From contig JAFIGH010000015.1 of NCBI GenBank assembly GCA_020831525.1, positions 1-62,950 on the forward strand: DNA of 62,950 nt. The letters are read 5' to 3'. Positions within the stretch are counted from its first letter, which is position 1; each line of letters opens with the position of its first letter. The notes under the pieces were generated by a model that did no database searches, was not told the origin of the DNA, and saw only the letters and a program-made list of their open reading frames with translations. Positions 45,147 through 53,483 of this stretch are shown in pieces. Origin of the DNA: Opitutales bacterium (lineage in GTDB: Bacteria; Verrucomicrobiota; Verrucomicrobiia; Opitutales; Oceanipulchritudinaceae). The translations under genes were made by a program, and so were the position numbers.

Positions 45147-46355
45147 ATGCCGTCCATGCCAAGACCCGTAACCATTCCGATCCGCCGCCGGGGCACCCGC
45201 TGGCAAGTGTCAATCCCCGCGCGGTATAGCGAGACCGGAGCGCGCGCCCGTCCGTCCTTCGCGACCAAGAAGAAGGCGGAGTTACACCGGATCAAGGTCA
45301 TGGCGGAGATCCGCGCGCATGGCGCATCCGCCCGCAATCTCACCCCGGGCAAGGCCGAGGAAATGGCAAAGGCCATGGACCTCCTTGCTGAATGGCCGGA
45401 AGTCACCCTCCTCGACGCCGTCAGGGACTACGCCGAGCGCAGGCGGAAGCGGGAGCGGTCTGTCACCTTCGAGAAGCTGTGGGAGGAGCATGTTGCCATC
45501 AAGACGGCGGAGGGCGTGAGTGATCTCTACCTTCGCGACATGGGCCGCACGGGGGGCGAACTGGTTGCCAAGATCGGCAGGCGCAACGTGGCCGACCTCG
45601 AACCCGCCGCCATCGAAAAGGCCATGGATGCGTGCTTTGCCACCCCTCGCCGGTTCAACAATGCAGTGCGCAACATCAGGCCCGCCTTTACGCTCGCCGT
45701 CCGCAGGGGCTACACCTACGCGAACCCCTTCGAGCGCATCGCGATGAAGAAGCAACCCGTGCGGGAAATCGGGATTCTCACCGTCGACGAAGCAAAGGCC
45801 GCCATCGCCGCTTGCCGGGACCACTCGAAAAACACGGAGATTTCTAAGAGCTACCGCGTCGACGCAACCCCCGCGCTCGCCGCCGTGGCCATTCAACTTT
45901 TCGCCGGCGTGAGACCCGCCGAAATCACCCGGTTGGATTGGTCGGACGTTGCCTTCGACCACGGGACAATCCGCATTAGCGGGAAGCATGCGAAGACGAG
46001 ATCCGCGCGCATTATCCCGATGGAGGACAACCTCGTCTCGTGGCTGAAGACCATCCCCGAGGCCGAGCGCACCGGGCCGGTGTGTCCTTCGGGATTCCAG
46101 AGGAAAATGCAGGCCGTCCGCTCCGCCGCCGGATTCTCCGACCGGCAAGACGTGCTGAGGCACACTTTTGCCACCTACCACCTTGCCGCTTATGCAGACG
46201 TGAACCGGCTGCGTGAGGCCATGGGGCATGAGACGGCGGACGTGCTATTCAACCACTATCGCGCCGTCGTCACAAAACAGGACGCATTGAAATTCTGGCT
46301 CATCGCGCCGGACGAAAAACCGCGAAAAACACTGATTCGCGAGGTCACCGCTTGA
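45147..46355 (+). CDS. Tyrosine recombinase / phage-type integrase
   Basis: 402 residues. N-terminal SAM-like/arm-binding regions (to about 180) then the catalytic domain. Catalytic set: Arg in LFAGVRPAEITRLDW, Lys in SGKHAKTRSARI, Arg/His in DVLRHTFATYHL (the first His of HxxR is Asp here), His in MGHETADVLF and the nucleophile Tyr in NHYR. It should mediate insertion and excision at the nearby tRNA-end site. It points away from the att remnant, into the island. Confidence 0.92.
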   Translation: MPSMPRPVTIPIRRRGTRWQVSIPARYSETGARARPSFATKKKAELHRIKVMAEIRAHGASARNLTPGKAEEMAKAMDLLAEWPEVTLLDAVRDYAERRRKRERSVTFEKLWEEHVAIKTAEGVSDLYLRDMGRTGGELVAKIGRRNVADLEPAAIEKAMDACFATPRRFNNAVRNIRPAFTLAVRRGYTYANPFERIAMKKQPVREIGILTVDEAKAAIAACRDHSKNTEISKSYRVDATPALAAVAIQLFAGVRPAEITRLDWSDVAFDHGTIRISGKHAKTRSARIIPMEDNLVSWLKTIPEAERTGPVCPSGFQRKMQAVRSAAGFSDRQDVLRHTFATYHLAAYADVNRLREAMGHETADVLFNHYRAVVTKQDALKFWLIAPDEKPRKTLIREVTA

Positions 46356-46632
46356 GCTTGCGCAATATTGAAGATCAGGTAACGGGCATTGATAGTCAAC
46401 GACTTAAAAAACCGGAAACCGCATTGTTGGGTTTTATGACCCTGTTTTGCTCCTGTTTGAGCCCGCATTTATGCGGATCGCAAGGTGTCAATACTTTTTT
46501 TGAAATAAAAATCGCCCTGTTTTTTGTTGTGCAGCGGGCGTGAGGCGGTGATTTATCTTCACGCTATTCTTGTCATTGTTAGTTTTTCGTTAGGAAAATC
46601 GGATTATTCAAGCGTGGTGTTATACTGTGCGC

Positions 46633-46866
46633 ATGAACAAACCACTACGCGCGAATGCTCAGAACCAAGCGCACGCACTGAGCGAAGTTAAACTGGTAAA
46701 CCGCACCGCCCTCGCGAAACGTTATTCGGTCTCGCCTCGCCAGATTGATACATGGCGCGCCGACGGAGTTCTGCCTTACGTGAAGTTTGGCCGTCGGTGC
46801 CTGCGTTTCCCTGTGGACCGTTGCGACGCCATCTTTGAAAGCTACGTTGTCGGAGGTGCGAAGTGA
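46633..46866 (+). CDS. Excisionase-like / MerR-type helix-turn-helix protein
   Basis: 77 residues from the ATG at 46633. VNRTALAKRYSVSPRQIDTW followed by RADGVLPYVKFGRRCLRFPV is a winged helix-turn-helix of the excisionase/AlpA class. It follows the integrase by 277 bases and could direct excision or repress the integrase. Confidence 0.75.
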   Translation: MNKPLRANAQNQAHALSEVKLVNRTALAKRYSVSPRQIDTWRADGVLPYVKFGRRCLRFPVDRCDAIFESYVVGGAK

Positions 46867-47161
46867 CCCGCAATGTTGAAATGAGTTTTCCGCCGCACGA
46901 ATTTCGCGCTTCGGTTGCGGAAAAGCACGCCCGCGGATTCCGCACCGATCAAAAGGACCGCCATCAGCACCGGCCCCGACAACCAGACCGAGGTTTTCAT
47001 GATTCCGTTTTGGGAGCGAATGGCCGCCCGTCGCAATGCGAACTTGGAAGCTGTTTCGTCCGCCCGCGCTACCCGAGAGCCTCCTGCCCGACGCCCTGCC
47101 GCCTCGCGCGCCCGCCGTCTCTCCTGTGCTTGCCAAACGGTTCATGCTGACGGGGGACACT
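46867..47161. other. Junction between integration genes and the efflux operon
   Basis: A plus-strand frame without a start reads IKRTAISTGPDNQTEVFMIP then FWERMAARRNANLEAVSSAR, which looks coding and then degenerates where it overlaps the convergent OB-fold gene. It may be a mobile-element gene truncated when the efflux cargo arrived. Unrecognised. Confidence 0.3.
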
Positions 47162-47614
47162 CTACTCGGATTGAGCGAGCGCCTTCCGCGCCTTTACGAC
47201 ATCCGGCGAATCAACGATCTCCGCGGCCTCCAGCCCGACCGGTGTCCTCACTTCGTCCAACCGGCCGCTCACGACGATCTCGCGACCGCGCTCGGGGAGT
47301 TTCAATTCCTTGTTGTTCGCGGGGAAGCGAACGAGAACGATGTTCGGAGAGCACGCTTCGGTGCAATCGGCCTCGCTGGTGTCGATCATCGCAAACATGC
47401 GGCGTTCCGCCGAAACCAGATGCACGATCCCGTAAACGCTGACAGGCTTTCCGGCGTGGCTGTCGAGTACCTTGACCAGCGCGTCCACGCCGAGCGGCGG
47501 CTTGGGACCGGCTTTCCCTTCGGCAGTCGCGAGAGAAGCTCCGGCGAACAGGAGGATGCCTCCCAAGAGAGCGCCGAACAATGATTTGATTCGGATGTAT
47601 GGTCTATTCTTCAT
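47162..47614 (-). CDS. Exported OB-fold-like protein of the efflux operon
   Basis: 150 residues from the ATG at 47614. A signal peptide (GALLGGILLFAGASLATAEG), then a small beta-rich domain with SVYGIVHLVSAERRMFAMID, a DCTEAC pair of cysteines, and GREIVVSGRLDEVRTPVGLE, the pattern of an OB-fold in a periplasmic protein. The paired cysteines could bind metal or form a disulfide. It is the last gene of the arsR-led operon, 32 bases after permease B. Family uncertain. Confidence 0.6.
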   Translation of the reverse strand: MKNRPYIRIKSLFGALLGGILLFAGASLATAEGKAGPKPPLGVDALVKVLDSHAGKPVSVYGIVHLVSAERRMFAMIDTSEADCTEACSPNIVLVRFPANNKELKLPERGREIVVSGRLDEVRTPVGLEAAEIVDSPDVVKARKALAQSE

Positions 47615-47646
47615 GATGGTGGTGAGTGTGGTTGTCGGTTCATGAT

Positions 47647-48795
47647 TTAGCGATGGCGAATGGCATCGACGGTGCGAATCCTTGCCGCCCGCCACAAGGG
47701 CCAGGCGCCTCCGCCGAGTGCGATGAGCACGCTCAGCAACATTCCGGTGGCGGCCACGGTGAGATCGAATTGGAGGCGGAACGCTCCCATCGGAACCCGC
47801 AGCGCGAAGCCGTCGAGGCCCCAGGCGGCGAGACAGGCGATCACGCCCCCTGCGAGTGCGGGTATGAGCGATTCGAGCACGAATCCTCCGAGGATGGCCG
47901 GCCTGCGAAAACCGAGCGTCCGAAGCACACCGACCTCACGGATGCGTCCCGTGATCGAAGCGAGAAAGGTATTCATGCCGATGAAGATTCCGCCCACCGT
48001 CAGAAGTCCTGCCATGGCCCAGACCATCGCCTGCACCGGGCGATAAGCCGCGGCAAAACCGGCATAGTAATCCGTCTCTGCTCGTGCGTAAACGAGAAGA
48101 TCCGCCCGCAATTGCAGGTCGAAAAGAAACTCGTCCACCGCGGCGGCGTCCCGCGCCCGCACCACAATTCCCGAAAGCTCGTCGCGTCGCGACGAGAGCA
48201 TTACATCGTCTAGCGGCGCCCAAATTTCAGAATCGAAGGCGGTTCCGGGCGCGGCGAATCTTCCGACGATCAACCACTCATTGCCGTCGAAGCGGACGGT
48301 GTCGCCGATCTGAAGGGAATTTCGGGGCAGCCCGGTCCGCGTAGCTGCGAGCGAGCCCGCCATGATCTCGCCGGAGGTCTCGGGGAACCGGCCCTCGGTA
48401 AGCTTTACTTGATGATGAACGGCGAGCGCGACCGGAAGAACCCCGCGGATAATCGCCTGGGCGGGCGGAGCGTCACCCCGCTCCGCTTCGAGCAGGGATG
48501 TGTAATAAAACTCAGGCGAAGCGAGCGCGGTGTCGCCGTCGACGGCGATGTATTGGTTTTGTCTCAGAATCTCGAATACGCGTCGATCAACGGAGGAAAA
48601 CTCCAGGGTCTCGGCCCCTCGGGTGAGAACGACAAGGTTCAACGGGTGGCCGGTCGCCTCCAGAGAACTCACCAGCCCGCGAACGAGCGACAGCATGGAG
48701 ATGGAAACGAAAACCGCCAGAGCAATACTGACGACGGTCAGCGCGGTGCGCGTTGGCCTTTTCGTCAGGCTGCGTAAATGGTAGTGGATCAACAT
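47647..48795 (-). CDS. ABC transporter permease B (FtsX/MacB-type)
   Basis: 382 residues. N-terminal helix (TALTVVSIALAVFVSISMLSLV, 15-36), a large periplasmic MacB-PCD-like domain (about 40-245) and three C-terminal helices of the FtsX domain (MAGLLTVGGIFIGMNTF, GFVLESLIPALAGGVIACL, MLLSVLIALGGGAWPL). FtsX-type permeases act mechanically on lipoproteins or efflux partners rather than moving solute through the membrane. It lies 9 bases downstream of permease A. With one ATPase the two permeases would form a heterodimer. Confidence 0.88.
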   Translation of the reverse strand: MLIHYHLRSLTKRPTRTALTVVSIALAVFVSISMLSLVRGLVSSLEATGHPLNLVVLTRGAETLEFSSVDRRVFEILRQNQYIAVDGDTALASPEFYYTSLLEAERGDAPPAQAIIRGVLPVALAVHHQVKLTEGRFPETSGEIMAGSLAATRTGLPRNSLQIGDTVRFDGNEWLIVGRFAAPGTAFDSEIWAPLDDVMLSSRRDELSGIVVRARDAAAVDEFLFDLQLRADLLVYARAETDYYAGFAAAYRPVQAMVWAMAGLLTVGGIFIGMNTFLASITGRIREVGVLRTLGFRRPAILGGFVLESLIPALAGGVIACLAAWGLDGFALRVPMGAFRLQFDLTVAATGMLLSVLIALGGGAWPLWRAARIRTVDAIRHR

Positions 48796-48804
48796 GGGCT
48801 GGCT

Positions 48805-49953
48805 TTATCCTTCATCTCTGAGACCCGCTGCCGCGGGTTTCCGGCTGGCGGCAATTGCCGGAATGAGCGCGCCGCAGGCGCCGATCACGAGTCCGACGCA
48901 CGCCGCAAAGGCGATTGAAGCGGGTGAAACGTAAGGGGCCAGAGAGAAACCCTCCACGGAAATGCTGAACGTTCGCCACTGAAGAAATCCCCACACCAGC
49001 AGCGCTCCGCCCAACGCTCCGGCGGTTGCGGTGACCGCTCCTTCTCCCGCGACAAGGAACACAACCTGACGCCGTCGGAAACCGACAGTCTTCAAAATGG
49101 CGATCTCGCGGACGCGGTCGCGCACGGTCATGGCAATGCTGTTGCCGACACCCACAAGCACGATTCCGAGCGCCGCATAGCCGAGCCAGAGGCTGAATTG
49201 AATCACCTCGGTGATGCCCGAAATAGCTGAAGCGATGAACGCTTCTTCGGGCACGGTGCGCGTCGGAGACTGCGAATTGGCAAAGAGCGCGTCGATCTCC
49301 GCAGCCACAGTGGTTTTGTCGGCACCCTCGGTCACTTCGACGAAGATCCACGAGGTTTGGCCGACAAGGTTGCTCGCGAATTCCAGGTAGTCGCGGTGAA
49401 CAAGTATCGTTTCTTCAAGCGTATCGCCGGGCGCCCGGAAGATTCCCCTCACTGTGAAGGAGAGGTTGCCTAATTTCTCAAGGCTGACCGCGTCGCCCGG
49501 TTTCCAGCCGTAGCGCTGCGCCACACGGGCGCCGACAATAGCCCCGGCCCTTTCCTCCGCGAAGGCGGCGTATTGGCCGGATTCGATTCGGATGTCGCGA
49601 AACTTCCGAAACGACTCCGCCCGTATTCCATGCACCGCGACCAGATCGGTGGCGGTTGCGCAGGTGCTCAGCAAAAACAGCGTCGAGGTCGTCCGCGCCA
49701 CGCCGGGAACTTCCGCGATCTCACTCTCGTGACGCGCCGGCAGCTTCGAAAGGGGAGGGCACCCCTGGTAGCGCTCGAAGACCACCAGGGTGTTGTCGCC
49801 CGAACTCTCGCGGAGCATCCGCTTCATTCCGTGGTCGAGCGAAAGAACCGCAGTGAAGATGATCACCGCGACAGCGACGCCCAAAACCGTCAGCCAGGTG
49901 CGGACGGGGTTCCGCCACAGGTTCTTGAAGATGACTGGTAAGAGATGACTCAT
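48805..49953 (-). CDS. ABC transporter permease A (FtsX/MacB-type)
   Basis: 382 residues, same layout as permease B: N-terminal helix (TWLTVLGVAVAVIIFTAVLSL), periplasmic domain, and three C-terminal helices (FSLWLGYAALGIVLVGVGNS, TATAGALGGALLVWGFL, FAACVGLVIGACGALIPAI) with the VREIAILKTVGFRRRQV coupling segment typical of FtsX domains. The ATG overlaps the stop of the ATPase (ATGA), so translation is coupled. Confidence 0.88.
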   Translation of the reverse strand: MSHLLPVIFKNLWRNPVRTWLTVLGVAVAVIIFTAVLSLDHGMKRMLRESSGDNTLVVFERYQGCPPLSKLPARHESEIAEVPGVARTTSTLFLLSTCATATDLVAVHGIRAESFRKFRDIRIESGQYAAFAEERAGAIVGARVAQRYGWKPGDAVSLEKLGNLSFTVRGIFRAPGDTLEETILVHRDYLEFASNLVGQTSWIFVEVTEGADKTTVAAEIDALFANSQSPTRTVPEEAFIASAISGITEVIQFSLWLGYAALGIVLVGVGNSIAMTVRDRVREIAILKTVGFRRRQVVFLVAGEGAVTATAGALGGALLVWGFLQWRTFSISVEGFSLAPYVSPASIAFAACVGLVIGACGALIPAIAASRKPAAAGLRDEG

Positions 49954-50657
49954 TGCGTTTCCCCCGCGACGGCGGTTCCGACCTTCCCTTTATCCATGTG
50001 GAGCACGCGCCCGGCGTGTTCGCCGACTTTCGGGTCGTGCGTCACCACGACAAACGTCTTCTCGAACTCCCGGCAAAGCGTCTCCACGAGCGCCAGAAAC
50101 TGTTCGGCGTTCTCCCGGTCGAGATCTCCGGTCGGCTCGTCGCCGAGAATAACCGGCGGGTCGGGCACGATGGCCCGGGCGATGGCCACCCGCTGTTCCT
50201 GCCCGCCGCTCAACTGATTGGGCAAATGGTCCTTACGGTCGGCCATTCCGACGATCTCAAGGGCGTTCATGACCTGCTCGCGCCGTCGCTTCCGGCTCAA
50301 CCCGAGCAGGAGCAAAGGCAACTCGACGTTCTCGTAGGCGGTAAGCACCGGCACGAGGTTGTACGATTGGAACACGTAGCCGATGTTGCGAGTGCGCCAG
50401 GCGGCCAAGTCGTCCTCGTTGCGGCCTTGAATGTCGCGGCCGTTCACGGTCACCTTTCCCGCGCTTGGAAAGTCGATACCGGCGATGATGTTCATGAGGG
50501 TTGTCTTTCCGCTCCCGCTGGGGCCCATGAGCGCCACCAACTGCCCGGCGAAAACATCGAGATTCAAGCCGTGGAGGACATCGATCCGCTCCTTGCCCCG
50601 CGTATAGAACTTGTGCACATCGCGCACTGCGATGATCGGTTTGCGTTCTGTATTCAT
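49950..50657 (-). CDS. ABC transporter ATP-binding protein (MacB/LolD-type)
   Basis: 235 residues from the ATG at 50657; longer open frame upstream is out-of-frame text of the adaptor gene. Complete ATPase set: Walker A GPSGSGKTT, Q-loop in GYVFQSYNLVPVLTA, signature LSGGQEQRVAIARA, Walker B VILGDEPTGDLD and switch VVTHD. Energises the two FtsX-type permeases. It starts 9 bases after the adaptor gene and overlaps permease A. Confidence 0.93.
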   Translation of the reverse strand: MNTERKPIIAVRDVHKFYTRGKERIDVLHGLNLDVFAGQLVALMGPSGSGKTTLMNIIAGIDFPSAGKVTVNGRDIQGRNEDDLAAWRTRNIGYVFQSYNLVPVLTAYENVELPLLLLGLSRKRRREQVMNALEIVGMADRKDHLPNQLSGGQEQRVAIARAIVPDPPVILGDEPTGDLDRENAEQFLALVETLCREFEKTFVVVTHDPKVGEHAGRVLHMDKGKVGTAVAGETQ

Positions 50658-50665
50658 GAAAAAGG

Positions 50666-51685
50666 TTACTTCTCGAAAAACGTGACTCTCGCGCTCAGAT
50701 CCGGACGAATCCCCGCGGAGGGACCGGTGACACTTACCTTCACTTCCACGGTGTTCTTCGAAAGCGACGCCTTGGGCTGAATCCGCAGGACGCGGCCTTC
50801 GTAGGTGTTGCCGGGATCGGCGTCGAACCGCAGTTCGGCGCGTTGCCCTTTGACCACGCGCCATGCGTCCCTCTGGTTGACATCGGCCCGGACCTGCAAT
50901 CGTGCCGGATCGAAGATGGTGGCAATGGCGGCATGCCCTCCGGGGCCGACGAAATCGCCCGGATGGGCCAGCCGCTCGAAAATCACCCCGTCCACCGGTG
51001 CGCGTACCTTGCTCGATTCGATCTCCCACAGCACGCGGTCCAACTGCGCCCGGAGCCGGTGCTTCTCCGCGTCGCCGACGGCGATCTCCGACTCCGCCTG
51101 TTCCAGCTCCGCTTGCGAAACGGAACCGATCCCGGCGAGGTTTTGCTGACGGGCAAGGACGCGGCGCCGTTGGTCCAGACGGGCGGCATTGACGGCGAGC
51201 GCGGCGCGCAGTTCCTCCGCCCGTCTCTCGGCGGCCTCGGTATTGAGTTCCCCGATGACATCGCCCTTGGCGACCGCGCCGCCTTCGATGACCGCGAGCG
51301 ATTCCAAGCGGCCCGATACCAGAGGCGAGACCTTCACCGGAAACGGAGGCGCCGGCTCGACGTAACCGGCGGCGACGAAATTTCCAGCCGGATGGCCTTG
51401 GGCCGACGCTCCTTGCGCACCCTGCGTCGCCGCTCCGCTCGTCGCCGGTCGGACGGCGACGTCTTCTGCCGCTCCTGTCGCGACCCCCGCCTTCGCGGAA
51501 ACGGGAGGGTTTCCGGGCGAAGGCCACAGGAGAAAGGCTATTGCGACGGCGGCGCCACCCAATAGAAACATGGCCGCAGAGCGAACGATGCTGCCGTCGC
51601 GGCGGCGCTCTCCGGAAGACGGATTCACCGGCAGTTCTTCATCCAGGCGAAGTTTTTGGATTTTTTCCCGGTCGATGGTCTTCAT
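50666..51685 (-). CDS. HlyD/RND-type periplasmic adaptor (membrane fusion protein)
   Basis: 339 residues. Membrane anchor near 34-54 (SAAMFLLGGAAVAIAFLLW), a poorly conserved linker, then the biotinyl-lipoyl-like hairpin (FPVKVSPLVSGRLESLAVIE, near 115-135), a long coiled coil (about 145-215, RAALAVNAARLDQRRRVLARQ) and beta-barrel segments (KVRAPVDGVIFERLAHPGDF, ARLQVRADVNQRDAW). It should join the ABC permease pair to the outer-membrane protein. Its ATG directly follows the outer-membrane gene stop. Confidence 0.9.
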   Translation of the reverse strand: MKTIDREKIQKLRLDEELPVNPSSGERRRDGSIVRSAAMFLLGGAAVAIAFLLWPSPGNPPVSAKAGVATGAAEDVAVRPATSGAATQGAQGASAQGHPAGNFVAAGYVEPAPPFPVKVSPLVSGRLESLAVIEGGAVAKGDVIGELNTEAAERRAEELRAALAVNAARLDQRRRVLARQQNLAGIGSVSQAELEQAESEIAVGDAEKHRLRAQLDRVLWEIESSKVRAPVDGVIFERLAHPGDFVGPGGHAAIATIFDPARLQVRADVNQRDAWRVVKGQRAELRFDADPGNTYEGRVLRIQPKASLSKNTVEVKVSVTGPSAGIRPDLSARVTFFEK

Positions 51686-52888
51686 TTAGATTTGATCGGA
51701 CGGAAGGACAAGTGCCGCCAGACGGGCGGCGGAAATCTCGCGGTCCAGGCGCAACTGCAGCTCCCGTTGGCGCTGGCTCAGGTATGAGATTTGTTCGGAA
51801 AGATAATCGCGCCGACTGAGGTTGCCGGTCTTCCACGCCTGTTCGGCCCGTGTGTGGCGTTCGGCGGCAGCGGGCGCGACTTCCGTCGAAAAGGCATTCA
51901 GAAGCCGGCCCCGGCTTCGGTAGGCCTGGAACGCCCGGTAGACGTCGTGTGTAAGAGTAAGCTCCGCCTCCCGGATACGTTCGCGGGCGGCCGATGCTTC
52001 GCGCCGGGCCGATTCGGTCCCCTGCCGGTTTCGATCCCAGACCGGCAGGGAAATGGTTACGGCCACACCCGCCGCGACGGACCCGCCGGATTCCTTGAAC
52101 GAGGGACCGGCGGCAAACTCCGGCAGCCGTTCGCGACGCTCTTGCTCCACGCGGCGCTCCGACTGTTGCAACGCAAGGCGCGACTGTTCGAGCGCCGGGT
52201 TTCTTTCAACAGCTTCCCGCAATGCCTCGTCAAACGCGTCGTAGGAGGGCAGCGGAATCGACGCGCCCTCCGGTTCGAGCGAGAGTTCCGCCCCGGGTGC
52301 CCTTCCCATCAGGATATTGAGAGCCGCCCGGGCGTTCCGCGCGTCCAGCCGGATCTCTTCGAGGATCTGCCGTTGCTCTGCCAGAACCTCGCGAAACGGG
52401 AGAATCTCACTCGGCGCAATGGCACCCATCCGCACCTCTTCCTCCCGGATATTCATGAAATCGGCCCACAAGCCCAACTGCTCTTCCTTCAGATCGACAA
52501 CCTCGGCGAGGAGCGCCCCTCGCCAAAAGTGTGACGCTACCTCGGCAAACAATTCGCGGCGCAACGCCTCCCCGTCCAGACGGCGGAGATCCGTTTCGAA
52601 GGCGGCCGCTCTTTGCGCGAGCCTCCGCTTTCCCCAGACATCGAGCCCCTGCGAGAGCTCGAATTCGCGTTCGTCGGAACGAAGCGTCGCTCCGAGACGC
52701 GGATTTGTCCACGCGCCTGCCTGTTCCGCGCTGAGCCGGGCGCTTTCGATCCGGTAGCCGACTTCCCGCAGCGACGGATTTCCGGACTCAATGCGCTCCC
52801 AACACTCGGCAAGGGTCAGAGACGCACTGGTGCCGATAGCAGGCAAGGAAGCAAAGAGCACAATGCACATGACGCCCAAGCGTCTCAT
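51686..52888 (-). CDS. TolC-family outer-membrane efflux protein
   Basis: 400 residues with a signal peptide (to about GTSASL). Two repeated outer-membrane efflux protein halves: SLTLAECWERIESGNPSLRE at the start and YDAFDEALREAVERNPALEQ in the middle, with long coiled coils (RMGAIAPSEILPFREVLAEQ, RREASAARERIREAELTL). Of the CusC/CzcC-like type, which serve metal efflux. Its ATG overlaps the arsR stop (ATGA). Confidence 0.9.
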   Translation of the reverse strand: MRRLGVMCIVLFASLPAIGTSASLTLAECWERIESGNPSLREVGYRIESARLSAEQAGAWTNPRLGATLRSDEREFELSQGLDVWGKRRLAQRAAAFETDLRRLDGEALRRELFAEVASHFWRGALLAEVVDLKEEQLGLWADFMNIREEEVRMGAIAPSEILPFREVLAEQRQILEEIRLDARNARAALNILMGRAPGAELSLEPEGASIPLPSYDAFDEALREAVERNPALEQSRLALQQSERRVEQERRERLPEFAAGPSFKESGGSVAAGVAVTISLPVWDRNRQGTESARREASAARERIREAELTLTHDVYRAFQAYRSRGRLLNAFSTEVAPAAAERHTRAEQAWKTGNLSRRDYLSEQISYLSQRQRELQLRLDREISAARLAALVLPSDQI

Positions 52889-53289
52889 CGGGATCCTCCG
52901 TTATGCCCGCGCTTGAGGCAATCTTCCTGCATGCAAAGAGCCCGCTCCAGGAGATCGACGATGCAGGAATCGACAACCCGGTAATAGACATTGCTGCCGT
53001 TGCGGCGGGCGCGGAGCATCCGGCGGTCCGCCAAACGCTGGATCTGATTGGAAATTGCCTGGGGCTTCATCTCCAGCTTCTGAGCCAGCGCGCTCGGCGA
53101 TGCCTCCTCAGACCTGACAATCTCCTGCAGGATGCGCAGACGTGTCGGATTGGCCAGAACCTCGAAAATCGAGGCCGTCTCCGCCGCCTTCTCAACGTCC
53201 AGGAGGGGCCGGTCCGCCAGCGCCGGTTTTGGTGAGCAACAGGTCAGCGGTTCGCGTCCCCGGGGCAGTGTCGCTGCGAAGTCTTGCAT
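52885..53289 (-). CDS. ArsR/SmtB-family metal-responsive repressor
   Basis: About 134 residues from the ATG at 53289 (MQDFAATLP); an ATG at 53307 would add six residues. Winged-helix core: IFEVLANPTRLRILQEIVRS, SALAQKLEMKPQAISNQIQR (recognition helix) and RRNGSNVYYRVVDSCIVDLL. Cysteines that could bind metal lie at the N-terminus (TCCSPKP) and in CIVDLLERALCMQEDC near the C-terminus, resembling CadC/CmtR types. First gene of the seven-gene operon, so it probably represses that operon in the absence of a thiophilic metal. Which metal cannot be told. Confidence 0.88.
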   Translation of the reverse strand: MQDFAATLPRGREPLTCCSPKPALADRPLLDVEKAAETASIFEVLANPTRLRILQEIVRSEEASPSALAQKLEMKPQAISNQIQRLADRRMLRARRNGSNVYYRVVDSCIVDLLERALCMQEDCLKRGHNGGSR

Positions 53290-53295
53290 AGGAAT

Positions 53296-53317
53296 ACACA
53301 AGTCCATGTCTTTGTGT
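53296..53317. promoter_or_regulatory. Candidate ArsR operator: ACACAA-N10-TTGTGT
   Basis: An inverted repeat with 6-bp arms and 10-base spacer, just upstream of the chosen arsR start at 53289 and in the divergent region to hsdM (53484). Size and location fit the 12-2-12-like imperfect palindromes used by ArsR/SmtB repressors. Confidence 0.45.
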
Positions 53318-53483
53318 TTCGTCAAGAGTGTTTCTGTCGATTCGCCGATGACGCATTGGCGGCCGGAGATGCCCTTTCGCGCCGAACCGACCGCCGTCCG
53401 GCACCGCCTTTGTCCGCGCACCGCGTGGCTTCGGGGAAATTTTATAGCCTTGGGGGCATTCGCCCCTATTGTGACGCAAAAAT

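Noticed and set aside
49950-51527. 525-residue version of the ABC ATPase
   Set aside because: The N-terminal 290 codons are out-of-frame text of the HlyD-like gene; the ATPase starts at 50657.
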